Source of the DNA: an uncultured Christensenellaceae bacterium
GTDB lineage: Bacteria > Bacillota > Clostridia > Christensenellales > Borkfalkiaceae
Reading direction: 5' to 3'
Assembly (NCBI GenBank): GCA_910588685.1
Contig: CAJUPX010000013.1
Location: 1-63,122, forward strand
DNA length: 63,122 nucleotides
Numbering within the stretch: position 1 is the first letter of the stretch; each line of letters begins with the position of its first letter. Below are positions 33,704 to 42,564 of this stretch, piece by piece. The notes beneath the pieces are model-generated. The model worked only from the letters and a program-made list of their open reading frames with translations, searched no databases and had not been told where the DNA came from. The position numbers and the translations under genes are program-made.

Positions 33704-33880
33704 ATGTCAACAATAAAAGTAGGCGAAAACGAGTCTGTTGAGAGCGCATTAAGACGCTTTAAAAGAAAATGCTCGCGCGACGGCATAATCGGCGATTTGA
33801 GAAAACACGAGTTCTACGAGTCGCCCGCGGTTAAACGCCGCAAAAAGGCGGAAGCCGCAAGAAAAAGAAACAAAAACTAA
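33704..33880 (+). CDS. rpsU: 30S ribosomal protein S21
   Basis: A 58-aa S21 of the small subunit (STIKVGENESVESALRRFKRKC, then LRKHEFYESPAVKRRKK and a basic tail). S21 lies near the anti-Shine-Dalgarno end of 16S rRNA and helps initiation on mRNAs with ribosome sites. I use the ATG at 33704, with AGGTG 6 nt upstream; a GTG three codons earlier overlaps that site. A terminator follows directly. Confidence 0.96.
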   Translation: MSTIKVGENESVESALRRFKRKCSRDGIIGDLRKHEFYESPAVKRRKKAEAARKRNKN

Positions 33881-33883
33881 AAT

Positions 33884-33916
33884 AATCTGTCCGACGTAAA
33901 GCCGGACGGATTTTTT
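33884..33916 (+). terminator. Rho-independent terminator after rpsU
   Basis: The stem AATCTGTCCG / CGGACGGATT is followed by TTTTTT. Confidence 0.88.
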
Positions 33917-33958
33917 CATTTTAAGGGCGAGTCGAAAAAAGCGGAATAAGGTAGAAAT

Positions 33959-34339
33959 ATGGACGATTTAAAAAATTTGGCGCGTGCGGCTAAGCACAGA
34001 CTAAAAACCGACTACTGGGCGGGCTGCGTGGAGGCGATTAATAAAAACGCCTCCGAGGCAAAGGACAAGGGCATTAACGAAAGCAAAGTAAAGCGTTCGC
34101 TGACCGATAAGGTAAAACGTCAGATTATGGGTGAAAAACCGGACGAATTCTACGAAAAGGTTAAACGTCTTCTCGATACAGAGGGTGAAGTTTCCGATGC
34201 CATAGGTCGGCTTACCGACAGGGAGGTGTTCGATTCGCTCGGATACGAGGAAAAACAGCGCTATACCCTGGATATTTCCAACCGTTACATAGCCGCTCTG
34301 CAAAAATATAAAAAGGAAAAAGAGCTCGGGCTCGACTGA
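33959..34339 (+). CDS. Conserved-looking helical protein of unknown function
   Basis: A 126-aa, highly charged, all-helical soluble protein (many Lys, Asp, Glu; pattern KLKxxAKHRLKTDYW near the start and QRYTLDISNRYIAALQKYKKEKE at the end). In Bacillus the gene after rpsU is yqeY, but the sequence does not look like YqeY to me. Ribosome site AAGGTAG. It lies 44 nt before pcrA but seems to end its own unit, since pcrA has its own promoter. No function proposed. Confidence 0.75.
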   Translation: MDDLKNLARAAKHRLKTDYWAGCVEAINKNASEAKDKGINESKVKRSLTDKVKRQIMGEKPDEFYEKVKRLLDTEGEVSDAIGRLTDREVFDSLGYEEKQRYTLDISNRYIAALQKYKKEKELGLD

Positions 34340-34347
34340 CTTTTTTA

Positions 34348-34376
34348 TTGCAAATACGGCTTGTTAATGGTATAAT
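34348..34376 (+). promoter_or_regulatory. Promoter of pcrA-ligA, leaderless type
   Basis: TTGCAA (34348-34353), a 17-nt spacer, TATAAT (34371-34376), then 6 nt and the ATG at 34383. Confidence 0.85.
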
Positions 34377-34382
34377 ACACTT

Positions 34383-36656
34383 ATGAACGATATGTTGGAA
34401 ACACTTAACGAAGAACAGATAAAGCCGGTGCGGCAAACCGAGGGCGCGGTGTTGGTGCTCGCCGGCGCGGGCAGCGGCAAAACGCGCGTGCTCGTATCGC
34501 GCATAGCTTATATACTTCAATCGGGAAAGGCGGGGCTTTCGCAAATTCTTGCCATAACCTTTACTAACAAGGCGGCGGGAGAGATGAAAGAGCGTCTTTT
34601 TGCCGCGCTCGGCGAGGGTGAAAGCAAATGGATATGCACTATTCACTCGATGTGTGTAAAAATACTGCGCGAGTTCGGCGAACAGGCGGGGCTTAAACCT
34701 AATTTTACTATATACAGCGAAACGGAGCGCAACAACGTTATTAAAAAGTGCTTTCAGGAGCTGGATTTTGACGATGACGGACTTTTAAAGCAGGCACGTT
34801 TCCACATCGGCAACGCAAAAATGCTCGGGCTCGACCCCGACCAGTATGCGGTAAGGTATAAAAAAGAACGCAACATAGACGATATCGTCAACGTTTACGC
34901 GCGGTACGAGCAGCGGCTCAGTCAGAATAACGCGCTTGATTTCGATGATTTGCTGTTGCGCACGTTAAGACTTCTGCGCTCCGATAAGGAAACGCTCTCT
35001 TATCTTTCTGATAAATTCAAGTACATACTCGTGGACGAGTTTCAGGACACGAACGCCGTACAGTACAGCATAATAAAACTTCTCGCCTCGAAGCACGGCA
35101 ATATTTTTGCGGTGGGTGACGACGACCAGTCTATTTACGGCTGGCGCGGCGCGGAAATCGAAAATATTTTAAAATTCGACAACGATTTCCCCGGTGCAAA
35201 AATATTTAAGCTCGAACGCAATTACCGCTCCACAAAAAGCATTTTAAAGCTTGCAAACACTATTATAAACAACAATAAAATGCGCCACGGCAAACAGCTC
35301 TGGACGGATGCCGGCGACGGCGAAAAACCGGTTTATTACCAGGCTGACGAGGAGGCGGGCGAAGCTTTATACACTGCGCGTACAATACAGAGCGCGGTGG
35401 CGCACGGACAGAAGTATTCCGACTTTGCCGTGCTTATGCGTATAAACGCGCTCACCCGCTCTTACGAGCAGGAGTTTACAAAATACGGCATACCTTACAA
35501 GGTGTTCGGCGGTTTCAGGTTCTTTGAACGCCGCGAAATAAAGGACGTGCTCGCGTACCTGCGTTTGATATCAAATCCTTTCGACAGCGAGGCGTGCGAG
35601 CGCATAATAAACGTTCCCCGCCGCGGAATAGGCAATAAAACTATCGGAGTAATGTACGAATATGCCGACCGCGAGGGGCTTTCGCTGTACGACGCCGCCG
35701 TGGACTGCAAGTATTTAAACGTTTCCGCGGGCGTAAAACAAAAAATATCCGACTTTGCCGCGCTTATCAAGCAATTTATTTATATGGCGGTGGACAAACC
35801 TGTAAACGTGCTTGTGCGCGAAATAATAGCTGCGACGGATTTACGCGCATTTTATGACGACGGTACCGAAGACGGTGTGAGCAAATCGGAAAATTTAGAC
35901 GAATTTATGGCTTCGGTAGACGACTTTGCGCGGCTCAACCCCAACGCCGCGCTCGACGAATACCTCAATTCGGTAACTTTATCGTCCGACCTCGACGATA
36001 TGGACGAAGGCGACTACGTTACGCTTGCAACCATTCACGCGGTTAAGGGACTTGAATTTACAAACGTGTTTATATGCGGGCTCGAGGATAAAATTATGCC
36101 GTCGTCGCGTGCGGACGAAAATCCCCGCGACGCAGAGGAGGAGCGCAGACTGATGTACGTCGCCATAACGCGCGCAAAAAAAATGCTATATTTAACCCGC
36201 TCTAAATCGCGCTTTTTATACGGGCACAGAGAGCCTACCGCTCCTTCAAAATTTTTGTCGGAGCTTGCGCCCGTGCTCGGCGTGAACGTTATGCAGTCGG
36301 GCAATTATTACTACAATAAATCCCGCGGTTACGGCGGTTATAAAAACAGTTACGGCGGAGGGGAACGCTCCGCCGGGAAACCTCTGTACGGTATGACACC
36401 TGACGAGATTGACCCGCAGCCGACAACCGCGGCAAGCACTTTTAAACCGAGTTTCGGCGGAGGATATAACGCGTTTAACAAGCCTGCGGCGGGCGGCGAC
36501 GGTAAATATACCATAGGAATGAAAGTTAAACACCCCAAATTCGGAACGGGCACCGTAATAGCAGTAAAAAACGGCGGACAGGTGCTGAATATAGCTTTCG
36601 AGGGTCAGGGTATCAAAGAGCTTTCGGCGGCAATCGCGCCGCTTATTAAACTTTAA
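34383..36656 (+). CDS. pcrA: ATP-dependent DNA helicase PcrA/UvrD
   Basis: A 757-aa superfamily 1A helicase that unwinds DNA 3' to 5' in repair and replication restart and removes RecA or RNA polymerase from DNA. Q motif and Walker A (VLAGAGSGKTRVL), motif II DEFQDTNAVQY, motif III GDDDQSIYGWRGAE, motif IV ERNYRS, motif V TIHAVKGLEF and motif VI EERRLMYVAITRAKK are all present. A Gly/Tyr-rich linker (about 640-670) leads to the C-terminal Tudor-like domain (GMKVKHPKFGTGTVIAV). There is no Shine-Dalgarno; the mRNA is predicted to begin at the ATG. ligA follows after 11 nt, the usual pcrA-ligA pair. Confidence 0.96.
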   Translation: MNDMLETLNEEQIKPVRQTEGAVLVLAGAGSGKTRVLVSRIAYILQSGKAGLSQILAITFTNKAAGEMKERLFAALGEGESKWICTIHSMCVKILREFGEQAGLKPNFTIYSETERNNVIKKCFQELDFDDDGLLKQARFHIGNAKMLGLDPDQYAVRYKKERNIDDIVNVYARYEQRLSQNNALDFDDLLLRTLRLLRSDKETLSYLSDKFKYILVDEFQDTNAVQYSIIKLLASKHGNIFAVGDDDQSIYGWRGAEIENILKFDNDFPGAKIFKLERNYRSTKSILKLANTIINNNKMRHGKQLWTDAGDGEKPVYYQADEEAGEALYTARTIQSAVAHGQKYSDFAVLMRINALTRSYEQEFTKYGIPYKVFGGFRFFERREIKDVLAYLRLISNPFDSEACERIINVPRRGIGNKTIGVMYEYADREGLSLYDAAVDCKYLNVSAGVKQKISDFAALIKQFIYMAVDKPVNVLVREIIAATDLRAFYDDGTEDGVSKSENLDEFMASVDDFARLNPNAALDEYLNSVTLSSDLDDMDEGDYVTLATIHAVKGLEFTNVFICGLEDKIMPSSRADENPRDAEEERRLMYVAITRAKKMLYLTRSKSRFLYGHREPTAPSKFLSELAPVLGVNVMQSGNYYYNKSRGYGGYKNSYGGGERSAGKPLYGMTPDEIDPQPTTAASTFKPSFGGGYNAFNKPAAGGDGKYTIGMKVKHPKFGTGTVIAVKNGGQVLNIAFEGQGIKELSAAIAPLIKL

Positions 36657-36667
36657 AGAGGTGCCTT

Positions 36668-38617
36668 ATGGACAGAATGAGGGAACTCATTGACGTTTTG
36701 AATAAATGGGCTTACGAATATTACGTGCTGGATAATCCGTCGGTGCCCGACAGCGAGTACGACAGACTGTACGACGAGCTGAAAAAACTCGAGGAGGCTA
36801 CGGGAACGGTCGAACCGGACAGCCCTACGCGCAGGGTTGGCAGCGAGCCGGTTAAAGCCTTTGCAAGGCACAGGCATATATCAAGGCTTTACAGCCTCGA
36901 CAAAGCCGTTACTTACGAACAGCTATCCGCTTTTTTTACCCGAATAAAAAAGGTTGCTGAAAATCCCGAATACACGGTCGAATATAAGTTCGACGGACTT
37001 ACAATGTGCCTCACGTACGAAAACGGAGCGTTTGTAAGGGCGGCAACCAGGGGCAACGGCGTGGACGGCGAGGATGTAACCGCGCAGTGTCTTACTATAA
37101 AGAGCTTCCCCCTTACCATTCCTTATAAGGGCGTTTTAGAGGTTCAGGGAGAGGCCGTAATACGGCTGAGCGTGCTCGAAAACTACAACAAAACCGCAAA
37201 AGAGCAGTTAAAAAACGCCAGAAACGCGGTGGCGGGCGCAATACGAAACCTCGACCCCGCGGTTACTGCCGCGCGCAAGCCCGAAATACTCTTTTACAAT
37301 ATAAATTATATGAGCGAGGGGCAGCTGACCTCTCAGGAAGAGCATTTTAAATTTTTAAAAGAACAGGGCTTTAAGGTTTTCGGCTATATGCGCGTCTGCA
37401 AAACCGAAGAGGAAGTTATTGCGGCAATCGAGCAAATAGAGGTTGAGCGCAAATCGCTCGACGTGCTGACGGACGGCGCGGTTATAAAGCTTAACGGCGT
37501 AAAAGAACGCGAAATTCTGGGTTATACCGATAAATTCCCCAGATGGGCGACGGCTTATAAATTCGAGGCGGAAGAGAGCGTCACAACCGTAAAAGACGTT
37601 GTGTGGCAGGTGGGCAGAACGGGTAAATTAACGCCGCTTGCTATGGTCGAGCCGGTGGAGCTTGCCGGCGCGACCGTTAAAAAGGCAACGCTTAACAATT
37701 ACGGCGATATTCAAAGAAAGGATATAAAAATCGGGAGCGAGGTGCTTATACGCCGCTCAAACGAGGTTATTCCGGAAATTCTGCGCGCTATAAATCATAC
37801 GGAAGACAGCGCGGAGGTGCAAAAGCCCGCCGTCTGTCCTTATTGCGGCAGCGGGGTTGTGGAAACGGGCGCAAACCTTTTTTGTCCTAACAAATACTGC
37901 CGTCCGCGCGTTGCCGGCAAGGTGGAGCACTTCGCCTGCAAGGACGCAATGGATATAGAGGGCGTTTCCGAAAAAACCGCGCTGCTGTTTTACGATAATC
38001 TGGGGCTGAGGGAGTGTTCGCAGCTCTATGCTCTTACCGCGGAGCAGCTTAAAACAATCGACGGCTTCAAAACCAAAAAAATCAACAATACTTTAAACGC
38101 AATCAAAAACAGCAAATCCGTGCCCTTGGAGCGGTTTATATTCGCGCTCGGCATAGACGGAGTGGGTAAGGTTGCCGCAGGCGACCTCGCAAGGGTATAT
38201 AAGAGCATAGACAGTTTAAAAGCGGCTACGCGCGAGGAGCTGTGCGGACTTGAAAACGTGGGCGAGATAACGGCTGACGCAATATGCGGGTGGTTCAAAG
38301 ACCCTGCAAATCTCGCCGAAACGGACGCTCTGCTCAATGCGGGCGTGCAGCCGCTCTACGCCAAAAAAGTTAAAGACCGCGGCATATTCGCGGGGCAATC
38401 GGTGGTTTTAACGGGTACTTTGACGGAGTTCAAGCGCTCTGACGCGCAAAAGCTTATAGAAGAACGGGGCGGCGAGTGCGGCAGCTCAGTAACCTCCAAA
38501 ACCACGCTTGTAATAGCGGGCGACGCGGCGGGGTCAAAGCTTGAAAAGGCTAAAAAGCTCGGCATAAAAATAATAGACGAAGCGGCGTTTAAAGAAATGC
38601 TTGCGGCGCAGGAGTAA
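36668..38617 (+). CDS. ligA: NAD-dependent DNA ligase
   Basis: A 649-aa LigA that seals nicks using NAD+. Domain Ia with the DSEYDRLYDELKKLE helix, adenylation domain with active-site Lys107 (EYKFDG), OB fold, a four-Cys zinc finger (CPYCGSGVV ... FCPNKYC), a helix-hairpin-helix region (about 440-560) and a C-terminal BRCT domain (GQSVVLTGTLTEFKR). Many ligases have KIDG or KLDG at the active site; here it is KFDG. Slightly shorter than average but complete. Ribosome site GAGGTG. Second gene of the pcrA unit. Confidence 0.97.
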   Translation: MDRMRELIDVLNKWAYEYYVLDNPSVPDSEYDRLYDELKKLEEATGTVEPDSPTRRVGSEPVKAFARHRHISRLYSLDKAVTYEQLSAFFTRIKKVAENPEYTVEYKFDGLTMCLTYENGAFVRAATRGNGVDGEDVTAQCLTIKSFPLTIPYKGVLEVQGEAVIRLSVLENYNKTAKEQLKNARNAVAGAIRNLDPAVTAARKPEILFYNINYMSEGQLTSQEEHFKFLKEQGFKVFGYMRVCKTEEEVIAAIEQIEVERKSLDVLTDGAVIKLNGVKEREILGYTDKFPRWATAYKFEAEESVTTVKDVVWQVGRTGKLTPLAMVEPVELAGATVKKATLNNYGDIQRKDIKIGSEVLIRRSNEVIPEILRAINHTEDSAEVQKPAVCPYCGSGVVETGANLFCPNKYCRPRVAGKVEHFACKDAMDIEGVSEKTALLFYDNLGLRECSQLYALTAEQLKTIDGFKTKKINNTLNAIKNSKSVPLERFIFALGIDGVGKVAAGDLARVYKSIDSLKAATREELCGLENVGEITADAICGWFKDPANLAETDALLNAGVQPLYAKKVKDRGIFAGQSVVLTGTLTEFKRSDAQKLIEERGGECGSSVTSKTTLVIAGDAAGSKLEKAKKLGIKIIDEAAFKEMLAAQE

Positions 38618-38715
38618 CTCCTGCGTTTTTTATTTTGCCTGAAAATATTCCAGTTTGATATATTTGAATTTCCGGCGTTTTTAAGCTGTTATAATATCCG
38701 CATAGGAGGTATTAT

Positions 38716-38994
38716 ATGTTATTTATAGATTACATTGCAAATTTTAAAGAGGACAAATGGAGGCTCTCGGCGTGGGACGGCAGAGAACGCAAAAATTACG
38801 CGCGGGCGCAGGAGCTAAAAAACCGTATTTGCGGGCAAAACGCCGATTTAAAAAAACTGTTCGACAGCTACGAAGCGGAAATGATTTTGCACGTTGAGGA
38901 CGAAACCTTTTATCTTTGCGATAAATATTTGTGCGAGGGTGTAAAAATCGGTATGGAGCTGCAGCGCGCTTTTACCGAAAGCGATATAGACTGA
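38716..38994 (+). CDS. Small protein of unknown function (possibly DUF6809-like)
   Basis: A 92-aa acidic, helical, cytoplasmic protein. The layout (basic middle, then LFDSYEAEMILHVEDETFYLCDKYLCEGVKIGMEL) reminds me of DUF6809-type clostridial proteins, where a helix with a YGFRxG-like segment follows a conserved acidic helix. This likeness is weak. Perfect ribosome site AGGAGG and a TATAAT at 38690-38695. No function proposed. Confidence 0.65.
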   Translation: MLFIDYIANFKEDKWRLSAWDGRERKNYARAQELKNRICGQNADLKKLFDSYEAEMILHVEDETFYLCDKYLCEGVKIGMELQRAFTESDID

Positions 38995-39057
38995 CGCTCG
39001 GATTCGCTGTATTTAATTTATCATACGTCGAAAAAAACATTTTTTTGTAAAAATCGC

Positions 39058-39088
39058 TTGACAAATTTCGACGGGGGGGGGGTAGAAT
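39058..39088 (+). promoter_or_regulatory. Promoter with a G10 tract in its spacer, probably phase-variable
   Basis: TTGACA (39058-39063), a 19-nt spacer containing ten G in a row (39073-39082) and TAGAAT (39083-39088). The best spacing is 17, so tract length should set promoter strength. The ATG at 39098 lies only 9 nt after the -10 box. Confidence 0.7.
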
Positions 39089-39097
39089 TATTTGGAG

Positions 39098-40387
39098 ATG
39101 TCTACCTGCGCGAAAAGTATAAAAAGACGTAATAAGTGCGCCTCCCGTATCGATAAACTGTTTTTATTTACGTTGGTCGTCAATATCGTAATTCCGAAAG
39201 CCGGTATAAAAGTCAGCGGTATTCCGATTACTTTGGGTAACGTATTTATTTTGTTTCTTTTTATAAATACGGTTTTCAAAGCAAAATTGTTAAGCGAAAA
39301 AATAGGACGAAGAGCGCTGTTTTTTATAGTATACGAATTGTTCTGGATTATAAGAATGTTCGTTGCGGTTTTTATATCCAAAACGGCTTTATCGGAAATT
39401 ATCGGATATCTTACGTCGCTGTGCGTTTATCCGTTAGCTTATTATATAACTCCGTTATATGTAACACGAAGAGAACAGGCGGAACGGATATTTAAAATTG
39501 TATCCGTATGCCTGTTGTTTCTTTTTATTTATACTCTGTTACAGGCGATATTCGGTATAGGAAGACTTACCGTTCCTGGTATTACGGTTAATTACACCGA
39601 TTATGCCGGCAATCCGGATTCCTGGTGGCTCGACAAAAATAACGGAGTGGGTGAAGCTTCCAAAATGGTTGCAACTTATCAAAACGGAAATTTGCTCGGC
39701 GTTACGCTTATTCTGTTATTTCCCGTAGGGCTCGGCGCGTTGAAGCTTAAAAGGGTTAAAGCGGTTTATTGGATTATGTTCGTTATGTCCGTTTTGCTTG
39801 CAGGCTCTCGGGCGGTATACATAGGACTTGCGCTTACGGCGGCATATTATAGTGTAAAGTGGCTCGCAACAGCGTATTTAAAAGTAGAAAAATGGGCAAT
39901 GCTGTTTTTTATATTTATCGTTGCCGTTTTTGCTCTCGCATATTTTATAATTAGCCTTGCGCCGGATATGGTTGACAGAATTATGAGCGTTTTCGATTTG
40001 CAAACGCTTTTCGAAGGCGCGGGCAGAACGGCGGGCGCGTTTAAGTATTTGCAATGGGTGATTGTTAATCCCGCGGCTTTTTTGTTCGGCGGAACGGGAA
40101 TGGCTTACGACGGGTTTGCTTACGAAATGACTTATTTATGCGTTTTTCTCGCAGGAGGATTGGTTGGAACGGTATTGTTTTTAAAATTTCTGTGGAAGCC
40201 GTTGCGGTTAATCGGTCGTTTTTCAAAAAAGGATCTGTTGATAAAAAGCATTTTTACCGGACTTGCGTTTTATTGGATAGTCGCGTTTGTGGAGGGCGGA
40301 TATTGGCTGCCGCCGGTTGCCTGGAACGTATGGCTGATTGCAGGGCTGGGAAATAGCTGTGTAAAAAATATGCGGAAAGAATTATAA
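39098..40387 (+). CDS. O-antigen ligase/polymerase-like membrane protein
   Basis: A 429-aa protein with about 11-12 membrane helices and a large loop between late helices, the layout of Wzy/WaaL (O-antigen ligase, PF04932-like) proteins, which join or polymerise lipid-linked sugars outside the membrane. Supporting stretches are ATYQNGNLLGVTLILLFPVGL, LLAGSRAVYIGLAL (the family's AGSRA-type motif) and FGGTGMAYDGF. No other glycan gene adjoins it, so it acts as an orphan. The start is uncertain: ATG 39098 has GGAG touching it, and TTG 39092 is also in frame. It may be leaderless. It ends at a strong terminator. Confidence 0.75.
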   Translation: MSTCAKSIKRRNKCASRIDKLFLFTLVVNIVIPKAGIKVSGIPITLGNVFILFLFINTVFKAKLLSEKIGRRALFFIVYELFWIIRMFVAVFISKTALSEIIGYLTSLCVYPLAYYITPLYVTRREQAERIFKIVSVCLLFLFIYTLLQAIFGIGRLTVPGITVNYTDYAGNPDSWWLDKNNGVGEASKMVATYQNGNLLGVTLILLFPVGLGALKLKRVKAVYWIMFVMSVLLAGSRAVYIGLALTAAYYSVKWLATAYLKVEKWAMLFFIFIVAVFALAYFIISLAPDMVDRIMSVFDLQTLFEGAGRTAGAFKYLQWVIVNPAAFLFGGTGMAYDGFAYEMTYLCVFLAGGLVGTVLFLKFLWKPLRLIGRFSKKDLLIKSIFTGLAFYWIVAFVEGGYWLPPVAWNVWLIAGLGNSCVKNMRKEL

Positions 40388-40425
40388 AGTTCGCGGACAA
40401 AATGCTGTCCGCGAACTTTACTTTA
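40385..40425 (+). terminator. Strong terminator after the O-antigen-ligase-like gene
   Basis: The stem AAAGTTCGCGGACA / TGTCCGCGAACTTT is followed by ACTTTAT. It insulates the next operon from the variable promoter. Confidence 0.88.
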
Positions 40426-40431
40426 TCCACA
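40423..40431 (+). promoter_or_regulatory. DnaA-box match upstream of the topoisomerase operon
   Basis: TTATCCACA, an exact match to the consensus DnaA box, 57 nt before the start codon and just before a TATAAT at 40440-40445. Only one copy is seen. Confidence 0.35.
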
Positions 40432-40488
40432 ACATATGGTATAATTATAAATGGTTTAATACAACACATATGTTTAGCGGGTATTAAG

Positions 40489-42564
40489 ATGGCTGAAAAA
40501 AGTTATAATGCGGACGATTTAAAAATTCTTGAAGGTCTGGAAGCGGTGCGTGTGCGCCCCGGTATGTATATCGGTTCCACAGGCGTAAAAGGTCTTCATC
40601 ACATACTCTGGGAAATAGTAGATAACGCCGTAGACGAGGCGGCTAACGGCTATGCCGACGAAATAACCGTCATTTTGCACAGGGACGGTTCGGCTTCCGT
40701 GCGCGACAACGGCAGGGGTATGCCTACGGACGTAAATTCCAAAGTAAAAATGAGCGGCGTGGAAATTATATTTACCAAGCTACACGCAGGCGGAAAGTTC
40801 GATAATTCCAACTATGCGTTTTCGGGCGGACTTCACGGCGTGGGCGCGTCCGTTACAAACGCTTTGTCGTCGTGGCTCAAAGTTGAGGTTTACCGCGGCA
40901 GCGTGTATAAAATGGGCTTTACCAGCACGTACGACAAAGAGCATAAAAAATGGCGCTGCGGCGTGCCCGAAGCGCCGCTTACAAACACCGGCGAAAAGAC
41001 CAAAGAAAAGGGTACGCTTGTCAGATTTATGCCTGACAAAGAGGTTTTTGAAACGGTAGAATGGCACTACGAAACCATTTTAAAGCGGTTAAAGGAGCTT
41101 GCATACCTCAACAAAGGCATTAAAATTTCGCTGTCCGACGAGCGCGATTTGTATAAAACGGAGGAGCGCGAGGACGACGAGGGCAACGTTAAAACCTATA
41201 AAGTCCGCGTGCCAGACAGGGAACCCGTAAGCTTTAAATTCGACGGCGGACTCACCGATTTTGTAAAGGACGTAAACGAGGGTTCGTCGGTTTTATACGC
41301 CGAGCCGCTCTATTATTCGGCGACAAGGGATATTCAGATAAAGGGCGCGCCCGCAGGCAAAATCAAAGTGGAATTTGCAATAGCCCACACAAAGGACGAC
41401 GTTGAAAACATATTTTCGTTTGTTAACAACATTTCGACTATCGAGGGCGGCTATCACGAAACGGGATTTCACAGCGGACTTTTAAAATTCGTAAACGAGT
41501 TTGCGCGTAACAACGGCGTTTTAAAGGCAAAGGACCAGCCCTTTATTTCCGACGATATAAAGGAGGGCTTAACCTGCGTTTTAACCGTTAAAATGGCAAA
41601 CGTGGAGTTTGAGGGGCAAACCAAGACCAAGCTCGGCAATCCCGAGGTAAGACTGCCTGTAGAGCAGACCGTAATAGAGGGATTGCAAAAGCTTGTAAAG
41701 GACAAGCAGTATAAAGCGGCGTTTGAAAAGATAGCGCAAAAAGCAAAATTTGCCGCAGACGACAGGATAAAGCACCGCGCCGAACGCGACGTTGCCAAAG
41801 CCGCGTCCGAAAACGACGGCCTCAATCTCGTTGGCAAGCTTGCTGCCTGCTCGGGTAAAAACCCGGATATGAACGAGCTGTTTATAGTTGAGGGCGATTC
41901 GGCGGGCGGCACGGCAAAACAGGCGAGAGTCAGGCAGTTTCAGTCCATTTTACCGCTGCGCGGAAAGCCTTTGAACGTTCAGAAAAAAACCGCTTTGCAA
42001 GCGTTGCAGAACGAGGAGATAAAAACGCTTATTTCCGCAATAGGCGCGGGCTTTAACCGTTCGTTCGAGTTGGAAAAAACCAAGTACAAAAAGGTAATAA
42101 TTCTCTCGGACGCCGACCAGGACGGTATGCATATCCGCTGCATACTCTTGACCTTTTTCTTTAAGTATATGCGCGACCTTGTAAACGCGGGGTACGTTTA
42201 TATAGGTATGCCGCCGCTCTATAAGGTTTACAAGGGCAATACCGTTGAGTATGCGTACGACGATAAGGAGCTCGACGAAAAGATAAAAAAGGTGGGCAAG
42301 GGTTACTCTTTGCAACGCTATAAAGGACTCGGGGAAATGTCAGCCGACCAGCTCTGGGAAACGACTATGGACCCTGCTACGCGCAACCTCATACAGGTGA
42401 CGATAGAAAACGCGTCGGAGGCGGCGCGGGTTATCGAAATGCTTATGGGCGACAAGGTGGAGGGCAGAAAAGAATTTTTAGCGGCGAACGCTAATTTCAA
42501 CAAGGTTGACGGATTTATAGAAAAAGTAAACTTTAAAAAGAACGAGAGCGGCGAGGTTGACTGA
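40489..42564 (+). CDS. Type IIA DNA topoisomerase, subunit B (GyrB/ParE family)
   Basis: A 691-aa ATPase subunit. GHKL ATPase with EIVDNAVDEA, DNGRGMPT and SGGLHGVGASVTNALS, then a transducer domain with the K loop (QTKTKLGN) and the TOPRIM domain with EGDSAGG, DADQDG and PLYKV. The ending is the usual YKGLGEMSADQLWETTMDP region. It is about 50 residues longer than ordinary GyrB because of charged inserts near residue 215 and in the transducer. With its partner it changes DNA supercoiling or unlinks chromosomes; ParE is a little likelier, judged from the A subunit. I start at 40489; 29 upstream in-frame codons overlap the promoter region. Confidence 0.93.
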   Translation: MAEKSYNADDLKILEGLEAVRVRPGMYIGSTGVKGLHHILWEIVDNAVDEAANGYADEITVILHRDGSASVRDNGRGMPTDVNSKVKMSGVEIIFTKLHAGGKFDNSNYAFSGGLHGVGASVTNALSSWLKVEVYRGSVYKMGFTSTYDKEHKKWRCGVPEAPLTNTGEKTKEKGTLVRFMPDKEVFETVEWHYETILKRLKELAYLNKGIKISLSDERDLYKTEEREDDEGNVKTYKVRVPDREPVSFKFDGGLTDFVKDVNEGSSVLYAEPLYYSATRDIQIKGAPAGKIKVEFAIAHTKDDVENIFSFVNNISTIEGGYHETGFHSGLLKFVNEFARNNGVLKAKDQPFISDDIKEGLTCVLTVKMANVEFEGQTKTKLGNPEVRLPVEQTVIEGLQKLVKDKQYKAAFEKIAQKAKFAADDRIKHRAERDVAKAASENDGLNLVGKLAACSGKNPDMNELFIVEGDSAGGTAKQARVRQFQSILPLRGKPLNVQKKTALQALQNEEIKTLISAIGAGFNRSFELEKTKYKKVIILSDADQDGMHIRCILLTFFFKYMRDLVNAGYVYIGMPPLYKVYKGNTVEYAYDDKELDEKIKKVGKGYSLQRYKGLGEMSADQLWETTMDPATRNLIQVTIENASEAARVIEMLMGDKVEGRKEFLAANANFNKVDGFIEKVNFKKNESGEVD

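Noticed and set aside
40423..40489. Chromosomal replication origin near the topoisomerase genes
   Set aside because: Only one DnaA box, no cluster, no dnaA/dnaN and no AT-rich unwinding region.
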